Source: an uncultured Dysosmobacter sp. (GTDB lineage: Bacteria; Bacillota; Clostridia; Oscillospirales; Oscillospiraceae). From it: a stretch of 19,650 nucleotides of DNA. This document shows, one piece after another, positions 5,959 through 13,322 of this stretch (within the stretch, counting starts at the first letter, position 1; each line of letters starts with the position of its first letter). Made by a program: the position numbers and the translations under genes. The DNA is taken from assembly GCA_934636905.1 (NCBI GenBank), contig CAKUBJ010000033.1:1-19650 (forward strand), given 5' to 3'. The notes beneath the pieces were generated by a model. The model did not search any database, had not been told where the DNA came from, and was given only the letters and a program-made list of their open reading frames with translations.

Positions 5959-7476
5959 ATGGTGACTGCCGTGCGTTCTCTGGGTCTGGCCGGCATTGCC
6001 GGATATGAAGTGACCGCCGAGTGCTTTCTCTCCGGGGGACTTCCTGCCTTTGACATTGTGGGGCTTCCGGATGCTGCCGTGCGGGAAGCACGGGAGCGGG
6101 TGCGGGCGGCGGTAAAGAACTGCGGCGCCAAATTTCCCGTCAGCCGCATTACCGTGAATCTGGCGCCTGCCGGCACCAAAAAAGCGGGCACCGTCTATGA
6201 CCTTCCCATTTTCGTGGGGCTGCTGGCCTGCGCCGGAGAGCTGCCCCCGCCGCCGAAGGATGCGGCTTTTATCGGGGAACTGAGCCTCACCGGGGCGCTG
6301 CGGGGCGTCGCCGGGGTGCTGCCCATGGCTCTTGCCGCCCGGGAGGCGGGAATCCGCACGCTGTATGTCCCGGCGGACAATGCCGCCGAGGCCACGCTGG
6401 CAGAGGGGCTGACGGTATATGGCGTGCCGGACGTCGGTGCGCTGGCGGCGCATCTGAAGGGAGAGACGTCCCTTTCCCCGGCGCCGGTGTGGACGCCGGA
6501 ACCGGAGGAGACGGCCCTGCCGGATTTACAGGACGTCATGGGACAGGAAAACGTCAAGCGGGCGCTGGAAATCGCCGCCGCAGGGGGACATAATCTCCTG
6601 TTGATTGGTTCCCCCGGCGCGGGAAAATCCATGCTGGCCAAGCGGCTGCCCTCCATCCTGCCGGAACTGAGCCGCCCCGAGGCACTGGAAACCTCCGGCA
6701 TCTGGTCGGTGGCGGGCTTGACGGATCCCGGACACCCTCTGCTGACCCGGCGTCCCTTCCGCTCGCCCCACCACACCACCTCTGCCGCCGCCCTGGCCGG
6801 CGGCGGGCCGCAGATGCGGCCGGGAGAGATTTCGCTGGCGCATAACGGGGTGCTGTTTTTGGATGAACTGCCGGAGTTTCACCGGGACGCGCTGGAGGCT
6901 CTGCGTCAGCCGCTGGAGGACGGTGTGGTGACGGTGGCCAGGGCCGGGGGTACCCTGCGCCTGCCTGCCCGCTTTCAGCTGATCTGTGCCATGAACCCCT
7001 GCCGGTGCGGCTGGCGGGGGCATCCCTCCGGGAAGTGCACCTGCTCCGACCGGGACGTGGAAAAATATGTGGGGAAGATTTCAGGCCCCCTGCTGGATCG
7101 CATCGACCTCCATGTCAGCGTCCCCTCCGTGGAGTATGAGGCCATGCGGCGGAAGACCCGGCCGGAGTCCTCGGCGGAGGTGAAGCGGCGGGTGGACGCC
7201 GCCCGGGCCATGCAGGCAGAGCGCTTTGCCGGCACCGGTGTTCCCTGCAATGCCCAGATGCCGCCGGCCATGATCGGTGCGTTCTGCCGGCTGGATACCC
7301 GGGGCGAGGCGCTGATGAAGGCCGCCTTTGAGCGGATGGGGCTTACCGCCCGGAGCCATGACCGGGTGCTGCGGGTGGCCCGCACCATTGCGGATCTGGA
7401 CGGCGCGGCGGACATCGGGGCGGAGCACCTTTCCGAGGCCGTTCAGTACCGGAATACCGATATTCTCAAGGGCTGA
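5959..7476 (+). CDS. comM: YifB/ComM family Mg-chelatase-like AAA+ ATPase
   Basis: 505 residues, the usual length. The order is an N-terminal Lon-protease-like ChlI domain (about 1-170, with GLPDAAVREARERVRAA and NLAPAGTKKAG), an AAA+ core, and a C-terminal Mg-chelatase-type domain. Walker A is GSPGAGKS (217-224) and Walker B is VLFLDE (298-303). A four-cysteine zinc-binding element is formed by C348, C350, C360 and C362. In naturally transformable bacteria the homologue ComM is a hexameric helicase that promotes branch migration during integration of transforming DNA; the family is far wider than known competence. The gene stands alone, with its own promoter and a good ribosome binding site (AGGAGG at 5946-5951), divergent from the mnmG unit and convergent with the histidine kinase. 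The family is certain; the role in this organism is inferred. Confidence 0.93.
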   Translation: MVTAVRSLGLAGIAGYEVTAECFLSGGLPAFDIVGLPDAAVREARERVRAAVKNCGAKFPVSRITVNLAPAGTKKAGTVYDLPIFVGLLACAGELPPPPKDAAFIGELSLTGALRGVAGVLPMALAAREAGIRTLYVPADNAAEATLAEGLTVYGVPDVGALAAHLKGETSLSPAPVWTPEPEETALPDLQDVMGQENVKRALEIAAAGGHNLLLIGSPGAGKSMLAKRLPSILPELSRPEALETSGIWSVAGLTDPGHPLLTRRPFRSPHHTTSAAALAGGGPQMRPGEISLAHNGVLFLDELPEFHRDALEALRQPLEDGVVTVARAGGTLRLPARFQLICAMNPCRCGWRGHPSGKCTCSDRDVEKYVGKISGPLLDRIDLHVSVPSVEYEAMRRKTRPESSAEVKRRVDAARAMQAERFAGTGVPCNAQMPPAMIGAFCRLDTRGEALMKAAFERMGLTARSHDRVLRVARTIADLDGAADIGAEHLSEAVQYRNTDILKG

Positions 7477-7515
7477 ACCGGGGGCGTTCCCCTGTCAGAG
7501 ACTTGGAAGAGATAA

Positions 7516-7554
7516 AACAGGGCGCCTTTCCGCTGTGCGGAAAGGCGCCCTGTT
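7516..7554. terminator. Bidirectional terminator between comM and the histidine kinase
   Basis: A perfect 18-base-pair stem (7516-7533 with 7537-7554) closes a three-base TGT loop. It lies 40 bases after the comM stop and 49 bases beyond the convergent histidine kinase stop. The leftward strand reads TGTTTTATCTC at the stem exit, a better T-tract than the rightward strand, so it may work mainly for the kinase operon. Confidence 0.88.
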
Positions 7555-7602
7555 GGATTGTCGTCAGACGGTGTTATACGGCTCCCGCAGACAGCGGAAG
7601 CG

Positions 7603-8820
7603 TTACTTTTTCAGTGGCATGGAGAAGATGAACCGGGTGGAAACCTCGTCACTTTCCGCCCGCAGTGTGCCCTTGTGCTCTTTGGCCACGGTATCCGCAA
7701 TGGCCAGCCCCAGTCCGAAGCCGGACTTCTCCCCCCGGGAGGCGTCCGCCCGGTAAAACCGTTCAAACAGATGGGCAAGGTGCTCCGGCGGGATGGGGGC
7801 GCCGGGGTTGGCCACGGTCAGCCGCGCCTGCCGGTCGGTCTTTTCCAGTGTCAGGGTGATGGCGCCGCCGTCTGCGCCGTATTTCACGGCGTTGTCCAGC
7901 AGGATGGAAATCAGCCGCCGCAGCCGGTCGGCGTCGCCGGTTACAAAGACATCCTCCGCAATGTGCTCTTCCAGAGGCTTTCCCGCCTCGAAGGCCACCG
8001 GCTCAAAGGCCAGGGCACAGTCCGCCGCCGTGTCGGAGAGGTTCACCGGCTCCATGGCGGCGGGACGGACGCCGTTGTCCGCCCGGGCCAGGGTCAGCAT
8101 TTCCTCCACCAGCGTGCGCATCTGCTCCGCTTCCAGACGGATGCTGCCGCTCCAGCGGGCGGGCTTTTCAGGCAGCTGCGCCCGTTCCAGCAGTTCCGCA
8201 TTGGAGAGAATTACCGTCAGGGGGGTTTTCAACTCGTGGGAGGCATCGGAGAGAAACTGCCGCTGCTGCTTCCACGCCCGCTCCACCGGCCGGGTGACCC
8301 AGCGGGACGCCGCCGCCGCAATGGCCAGCAGCACCAGCATGGCTGCCAGCGCAATGGCCAGATAGGAGCGGAACATCCGCACCAGAATGGCCTGCTCCAT
8401 GGACATATCCACAAAGGCCAGCTTCCGGTACAGGCCGTTATCCTGAGAGAGATAGCGCAGGTGGTATTCGTCAATCTCCCCCTCTGCCGTCCCCTGCGCC
8501 AGACAGAGGCGCAGAATGTCCCGCAGGGCGTCGGTATCCTCCAAATCGGCATAGGTGCCGCCGGTGACATAGGCGGTGTTCCCCCAGATATTCACGGTGA
8601 AATAGGGCAGCAGCACCCGGTCACCGCCGATTTCAATGCTTACCCCGGGGGCGGAGCCCCGGCCGCCGTCCTCCGCCAGCACCTGATGGAGCATCTGACG
8701 GCTCAGTTCCCCGATATTCTCCCGAACCGCGTGGTATGCGGCGCCGCATACCGCAGCCAGCACCAGCGTCACCAGCGCCATGCACACCGCCACGAACTGC
8801 CGCCGCAGCTTTCGAATCAT
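7603..8820 (-). CDS. Membrane sensor histidine kinase of a two-component system
   Basis: 405 residues. Two membrane segments (about 9-29 and 152-172) frame an outside domain of about 120 residues that I do not recognise. The cytoplasmic part has the H-box SHELKTPL with phospho-accepting His195, the N-box LLDNAVKYG (Asn310), an altered G1 region NPGAPIPPEHL, an F-box LFERFYRADASR, and the G2 box GFGLGLAIA (367-375). There is no clear HAMP beyond a short linker. It lies 83 bases downstream of the response regulator gene in the same direction and is surely its partner. The upstream site AAGGGGG (8831-8837) is 10 bases from ATG, and its end is paired in a small hairpin next to the start. The stimulus is unknown; the neighbouring DUF4340-type protein may contribute to sensing. 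Confidence 0.93.
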   Translation of the reverse strand: MIRKLRRQFVAVCMALVTLVLAAVCGAAYHAVRENIGELSRQMLHQVLAEDGGRGSAPGVSIEIGGDRVLLPYFTVNIWGNTAYVTGGTYADLEDTDALRDILRLCLAQGTAEGEIDEYHLRYLSQDNGLYRKLAFVDMSMEQAILVRMFRSYLAIALAAMLVLLAIAAAASRWVTRPVERAWKQQRQFLSDASHELKTPLTVILSNAELLERAQLPEKPARWSGSIRLEAEQMRTLVEEMLTLARADNGVRPAAMEPVNLSDTAADCALAFEPVAFEAGKPLEEHIAEDVFVTGDADRLRRLISILLDNAVKYGADGGAITLTLEKTDRQARLTVANPGAPIPPEHLAHLFERFYRADASRGEKSGFGLGLAIADTVAKEHKGTLRAESDEVSTRFIFSMPLKK

Positions 8821-8840
8821 GACAAGTGCACCCCCTTGTC
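8821..8840 (-). promoter_or_regulatory. Hairpin over the ribosome binding site of the histidine kinase
   Basis: In the RNA, GACAAG (8835-8840) pairs with CUUGUC (8821-8826) directly before AUG. The first three bases of the AAGGGGG site lie in the stem and the rest in the eight-base loop. The stem is only 6 base pairs, so any control of translation would be modest. Confidence 0.4.
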
Positions 8841-8903
8841 GAAAATTCTGTGGAAAATGTTGAAAACCGCCGAAAAAGCGGAAAAAGCCGTTTCCTGCGG
8901 CGG

Positions 8904-9596
8904 TCAGCGTTCCGCCGGCTCCGGCTGCCGGGACAGCCGGTAGCCCACCATGCGGATGGTGCGGATTTTCACCGCGGAGCGGAGATGCTCCAGCTTTTTC
9001 CGCAGGAAGGAGACGTAGACCTCCACATTGTTGTCCTCCGCCTCCGACTCGTAGCCCCAGACCTTCAGAATCAGCTGCTCCTTGGGCAGCACCATGTTCC
9101 CGCTGCGCATCAGCAGTTCCATCAGGTCAAACTCCTTCCGGCTCAGGCGCACCGACCGCTCTCCGCAGGAAAGCTGAAGGGTGTCCGGTTCCAGACGCAA
9201 ATCCCCATATTCCAGCGTGTTGGAGGGGCGCTGCTCCGGCTGACGCCGGGTCAGCATCCGGACGCAGGCCAGCAGTTCCTTTGGCTCAAAGGGCTTGGTC
9301 AGGTAGTAGTCGGCGCCGCAGTCCAGCCCCTCCACCCGGTCGGACAGCTCCGAACGGGCGGACAGCATCAGCACCGGCACCGTCCTGCCTGCTTGCCGCA
9401 GTTCCCGCAGCAGGGAAAAGCCGTCCCGCTTGGGCAGCATCACATCCAGAATCACCAGCCCGTAAATATCCGAGAGGGCATTGTCAAGGCCGCTTTCCCC
9501 GTCGTGGCAGATGTCCGACGTGAAGTGCTCCAGTTCCAGCAGATCCCGCAGGGTTTCCGCCAGACGCACTTCGTCCTCCACAATCAGAACCCGCAA
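8904..9596 (-). CDS. OmpR/PhoB-family response regulator
   Basis: 230 residues, a normal length. The receiver domain (1-120) has acidic residues E7/D8, the phospho-accepting Asp51 in LVILDVMLP, Ser79 in the LMLSAR strand, and Lys101 in LTKPF. A winged-helix DNA-binding domain (about 128-225) contains LSRKEFDLMELL, NNVEVYVSFLRKKL and IRTIRMVGYRL. The start is TTG at 9594-9596: an in-frame TGA lies three codons upstream, the MRVLIVEDE sequence is a typical receiver N-terminus, and GAGGTGA sits just before it. It follows the DUF4340-type gene by 29 bases and precedes the kinase gene, so the three are likely co-transcribed. It probably activates or represses genes in response to the kinase; the targets are unknown. 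Confidence 0.95.
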   Translation of the reverse strand: MRVLIVEDEVRLAETLRDLLELEHFTSDICHDGESGLDNALSDIYGLVILDVMLPKRDGFSLLRELRQAGRTVPVLMLSARSELSDRVEGLDCGADYYLTKPFEPKELLACVRMLTRRQPEQRPSNTLEYGDLRLEPDTLQLSCGERSVRLSRKEFDLMELLMRSGNMVLPKEQLILKVWGYESEAEDNNVEVYVSFLRKKLEHLRSAVKIRTIRMVGYRLSRQPEPAER

Positions 9597-9625
9597 GGTG
9601 ACTCACCTCTCATCTCCGTTGATTT

Positions 9626-10669
9626 TCAGGCCGCGCTGCCCTCCAGCCCCTGATAGGCAAGGCGCATCAGGGGATCCAGCAGGCTCAGCTCCACCAGATA
9701 GACGGCGCTTTCCCCACCGACGCGGACGTAGCGGCCGGTGCCGTCCATATTCTGATTTCCGATGTCCATCACAAAGGTTTCCTCGGCGCCGGTGGCGGTG
9801 CGGTATTCCACCGTCAGGGTGGAGGGATTGTCAAAACCGCAGAAGGACGCCGCCTCGTCGGAGGGGTGGAAGTCCACGCACCGGCTCAGCCGCAGACCGG
9901 CCAGATCCTCCATCAGCGCCCGGACGTCTGCGGTGTCGGTGACGTTGGCACCGCCGGAGCGCCAGGAAATCTGGCCGCCGTCGTCGCTGACCGCCGTCAG
10001 CACCGTGGTGACCCGGGCGCCGGCGCTGTTTTCGTCCGAAGTGTCGGACTCCTTATCCCACGGCCCCTGAATCAGGAGGGAGGTCATGGTTTCTTCCGTC
10101 AGAACCGGCAGATCCGGCAGGACGCACATCTCATAGATGGGGGTTTCCATGGCCTGATACAGGGTGTCCGGAATGATGAACAGATGGCCGGGGTCACTGC
10201 TGATAAGGGCATAGTAGCTGCCGCCGTCGGTGGTGGTGTTTCCCATGTCAATCTCCACCGATGCACCGTCCCGGGTGGAGGCGGTCAGGGTAATCTGGGG
10301 ATCGTCCAGCCCGTATGCAGACAGATCCTCCGGCAGATCCAGCGTTTGCTGGGGCTTGAGACTTTTCAGCAGTGCCAGAATGGAGGTGACGGTGCCGTCA
10401 TTCAGGGGAAATTCCGGCTCGCTTTCCCAGTACCACGCGCCGCCCTCGTTCTGTGCGAAGGACAGGGAGGTGGCGCCGTTGTTGTAGGACAGTGCCACAT
10501 AATCGTCCTGAGAGGTCTGGGCGGCTGCTTCGTCTCCGGTTTCTTCCTGCTCCGCCTTTGCGGCCTGTGCCGCCCGGTAGCGTCCGCTGAGCACCAGCAG
10601 CACCGCGGCGCACAGCACCGCGAGAATCACGCTCAGCAGGGTAATCAGTCGTTTTTCCTTCCAGCTCAT
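9626..10669 (-). CDS. Membrane-anchored protein with tandem DUF4340-like modules
   Basis: 347 residues. An N-terminal anchor (about 8-28) is followed by a short polar linker and an extracytoplasmic part. Two similar modules can be seen: GLDDPQITL (120-128), then MGN (142-144), TDGGSYY, and GFDNPSTLTV (278-287), then IGN (303-305), MDGTGRYV, each ending in a hydrophobic strand plus helix. This matches DUF4340 proteins, which elsewhere often accompany GldG/ABC-2-type exporters. No transporter gene is adjacent here. Instead the gene opens an operon with a response regulator and a sensor kinase. ATG has AAGGAGG at 10674-10680. It may be an outside-facing accessory or sensor protein for the kinase, which is inference; no catalytic residues are recognised. 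Confidence 0.8.
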   Translation of the reverse strand: MSWKEKRLITLLSVILAVLCAAVLLVLSGRYRAAQAAKAEQEETGDEAAAQTSQDDYVALSYNNGATSLSFAQNEGGAWYWESEPEFPLNDGTVTSILALLKSLKPQQTLDLPEDLSAYGLDDPQITLTASTRDGASVEIDMGNTTTDGGSYYALISSDPGHLFIIPDTLYQAMETPIYEMCVLPDLPVLTEETMTSLLIQGPWDKESDTSDENSAGARVTTVLTAVSDDGGQISWRSGGANVTDTADVRALMEDLAGLRLSRCVDFHPSDEAASFCGFDNPSTLTVEYRTATGAEETFVMDIGNQNMDGTGRYVRVGGESAVYLVELSLLDPLMRLAYQGLEGSAA

Positions 10670-10732
10670 GGGGCCTCCTTATTCGCATTGCGCCGCGGAA
10701 TAGACCCCGGCGCAGTTTATTCAGCAGACATC

Positions 10733-10761
10733 ATTATAACACGCTTCTCTTTCCGGAACAA
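10733..10761 (-). promoter_or_regulatory. Promoter of the DUF4340-response regulator-kinase operon
   Basis: Read leftward, TTGTTC (10756-10761), 17 bases, then a perfect TATAAT (10733-10738) with an extended -10 TG. The leader to the ATG at 10669 is about 55 bases. Confidence 0.75.
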
Positions 10762-10797
10762 GCGGAACCTGCGTGTGCCGGCCGGCACGGGAAAAAC

Positions 10798-10858
10798 ACG
10801 CCCCCGGCGCATCCGGAAGCACCGAACCCGTCGGTTTTCTCCGGACGCCCGGGGGCGT
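10798..10858 (-). terminator. Terminator of the glycogen operon
   Basis: An outer stem of 10 base pairs (10798-10807 with 10849-10858) continues inward through a TCCGGA pairing and a small apical ACCGA/TCGGT stem. On the leftward strand TTTTT follows (10792-10796), which fits termination after glgP, 47 bases downstream of its stop. The opposite strand also shows a T-run after the stem. Confidence 0.8.
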
Positions 10859-10904
10859 ATGTCTTTTTATTTCCCGGCAGGCGGGGGTGCTGCCGCCGCC
10901 GGAC

Positions 10905-13316
10905 TTACCGGTGGGGCACCTTCCAGATGTGGTCGGCGTACTCCGCCACCGCCCGGTCGGCGGCGAAAATGCCGCTGCGGGCAACGTTGTGGAGGCTCAT
11001 GCGGTTCCAGCACTCCCGGTTCTCATAGGCTTCCGCCATGCGGCGTTCCGCGTCGCAGTAGGCACGGTAGTCTGCCAGCAGCAGATACTCATCCTGACTG
11101 ATGAGCCGCTGGTAGAGATCCTCGTAGCTGACGCCGTCCCGGAAACCCTTCCGCAGGGCGTCCAGACACCGTTCCAGCTGAGGATCCCGGCTGACATACC
11201 GCTGGGGCACATACCCCTCCCGCTTCAGGGCGGCGGCCTCGTCGGCACGAAGACCGAAGAGGAACATATTCTCGTCTCCCAGCACCTCGTGCATTTCCAC
11301 GTTGGCGCCGTCCAGCGTGCCCACGGTCAGGGCGCCGTTCATCATGAACTTCATGTTGCCGGTGCCACTGGCCTCCTTGCCGGCGGTGGAAATCTGCTGG
11401 GACACCTCGCTGGCAGGCATCAGGTGCTCCGCAAGGGACACCCGGTAGTTTTCCAGAAAGACCACCTGCAGCTTTCCCCGGCAGCGGGGATCGTGGGAGA
11501 TGTCGTCCGCCAGAGAGTTGATAAGGTGAATGATCCGCTTGGCCACGACGTAGCCCGGGGCGGCCTTGGCGCCGAAGAGGAAGGTATGGGGCCGTGTGAT
11601 GCAGTTCGGATCGTCCTGCAGCTGCTGGTAGAGGGTGATGATGTGCAGTACGTTCAGCAGCTGCCGCTTGTACTCGTGGAGCCGCTTCACCTGCACGTCG
11701 AAAATGGCGTTGGGATCCAGTACGATCCCCTGCGTCTTCCGGGCATAGGCGGCAAAGTTTACCTTGTTCTGCCATTTGATTTCATCCAGACGCCGGAGGA
11801 CGGAGGCGTCCTCCGCATAGTCGTCCAGTTTTTTCAGCACCAGAGGGTGAAGCAGGTAGTCATCTCCCCCGGTGAGATCCCGCACCAGACTGTCCAGCCC
11901 GGGGTTGATTTCGCTGAGCCAGCGGCGATGGTCGATGCCGTTGGTGACGTTGGTGAATTTCCACGGCTCCATGGTGCAGGCGTCTTTGAATACGTCCTTT
12001 TTCAGGATTTCGGAGTGCAGGGCGGATACGCCGTTGACGGAGAGGCACCCGGCGATGCAGAGGTTGGCCATCCGCACCTCGCCGCCCCAGATGACGGCCA
12101 TTTTCTCGGTTTTGCTGTGATCGTGGTAGAAATTTTCCACCTTTTCCTGCCAGCGGCGGGCGATTTCCTGCAAAATCTGCCAGATCCGGGGCAGCAGGGA
12201 TTCCACCAGCTGCTGGGGCCAGCGCTCCAGCGCCTCGGAGAGCACGGTGTGGTTGGTGTAGGCCACGGAATGGGAGGTGATTTCCCATGCCTCGTCCCAG
12301 TTCATGCCTGCCTCGTCCATGAAAATCCGCATCAGCTCCGGGATTACCAGTGCCGGGTGGGTGTCGTTAATCTGGATGATGTTCTTCTCGTGGAAGTTCT
12401 TCAGGGTGCCGAAGGTTTCCAGATGCTTGGTCACGATGGACTGCACCGTGGCGGAAACGAAGAAATACTGCTGCTTGAGCCGCAGGGACTTGCCCTCGTA
12501 ATGGTTGTCCTCCGGGTAGAGCACCTTGGCGATGGTTTCCGCCATGGCCTGCTCCTCCGAGGCCTTCAGGTATTCTCCCCGGGAAAACAGCGCCATATCC
12601 ACCGGCCGGGTGGGACGGGCGTCCCACAGCCGGAGGGTGTTGACGTGGTCGGTGCCGTAGCCTGCCGCCGCCATGTCGCAGGGAACCGCCAGCACGGTGG
12701 TGGCGTTCTCGTTGACGATGTGGAGGTGGCCGTCATCCCAGAACTCCCGGAGGGTGCCGCCGAAGCGGACGGTCTGGGCCTCGTCGGGCTTGGGCAGCAG
12801 CCAGGCGGAGCCGATGCCCTTCCAGTCGTCCGGCAGTTCCACCTGCTGTCCCTCCACGATTTTCTGCTTGAAAATACCCAGTTCGTAGCAGATGGAATAG
12901 CCGGTGGCGGGAATGTCCAGCGTGGTCATGGAATCCAGATAGCAGGCGGCCAGACGGCCAAGGCCGCCGTTGCCAAGTCCTGCGTCCGGCTCCAGTTCGA
13001 AGAGGTCACCGGCCTTGAAGCCCAGATTCCCCAGCGCTTCCTTCAGCTGGGGAAGGACGCCCAGATTGTAGGCGTTTTTCATCAGGCTCCGTCCCATGAG
13101 AAATTCCAGAGACAGGTAGTGCACCTGCTTCTTTCCCTCCCGCCGGATTTCCCGGGCGGTCTGGATGCCCCGGAGGGTCATCACATCCCGCAGAACCAGT
13201 GCGCAGGCTTTCAGCATCTCCTGGTCCGTGGCCTCCCCCGGCTCCGTGCCGAAATTCAGCGCCAGCTTGGCGGTCAGGGCGTCCTGTAACGTTTGCGTGG
13301 TAAATGGTGCAGTCAT
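10905..13316 (-). CDS. glgP: Glycogen/starch/alpha-glucan phosphorylase
   Basis: 803 residues, full length for the family. It releases glucose-1-phosphate from the non-reducing ends of glycogen with inorganic phosphate, using pyridoxal phosphate as acid-base catalyst. Visible are VHYLSLEFLMGR near residue 65-76, DAGLGNGGLGRLAACYLDSM, INDTHPAL, TNHTVLSEALE, KRLHEYKRQLLN, and EASGTGNMKFMMNG with the PLP-binding Lys at about residue 656. It is the last gene of the glg operon; its ATG follows the glgA stop after 6 bases. No good ribosome binding site precedes it, so translation probably depends on coupling with glgA. The downstream terminator at 10798-10858 ends the operon. Confidence 0.97.
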   Translation of the reverse strand: MTAPFTTQTLQDALTAKLALNFGTEPGEATDQEMLKACALVLRDVMTLRGIQTAREIRREGKKQVHYLSLEFLMGRSLMKNAYNLGVLPQLKEALGNLGFKAGDLFELEPDAGLGNGGLGRLAACYLDSMTTLDIPATGYSICYELGIFKQKIVEGQQVELPDDWKGIGSAWLLPKPDEAQTVRFGGTLREFWDDGHLHIVNENATTVLAVPCDMAAAGYGTDHVNTLRLWDARPTRPVDMALFSRGEYLKASEEQAMAETIAKVLYPEDNHYEGKSLRLKQQYFFVSATVQSIVTKHLETFGTLKNFHEKNIIQINDTHPALVIPELMRIFMDEAGMNWDEAWEITSHSVAYTNHTVLSEALERWPQQLVESLLPRIWQILQEIARRWQEKVENFYHDHSKTEKMAVIWGGEVRMANLCIAGCLSVNGVSALHSEILKKDVFKDACTMEPWKFTNVTNGIDHRRWLSEINPGLDSLVRDLTGGDDYLLHPLVLKKLDDYAEDASVLRRLDEIKWQNKVNFAAYARKTQGIVLDPNAIFDVQVKRLHEYKRQLLNVLHIITLYQQLQDDPNCITRPHTFLFGAKAAPGYVVAKRIIHLINSLADDISHDPRCRGKLQVVFLENYRVSLAEHLMPASEVSQQISTAGKEASGTGNMKFMMNGALTVGTLDGANVEMHEVLGDENMFLFGLRADEAAALKREGYVPQRYVSRDPQLERCLDALRKGFRDGVSYEDLYQRLISQDEYLLLADYRAYCDAERRMAEAYENRECWNRMSLHNVARSGIFAADRAVAEYADHIWKVPHR

Positions 13317-13322
13317 AGGGTC

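Noticed and set aside
8841..8903. A-rich sequence with TGTCGAAAA between regulator and kinase as another repeat copy
   Set aside because: Only a few bases resemble the repeat start; none of the three hairpins follows.
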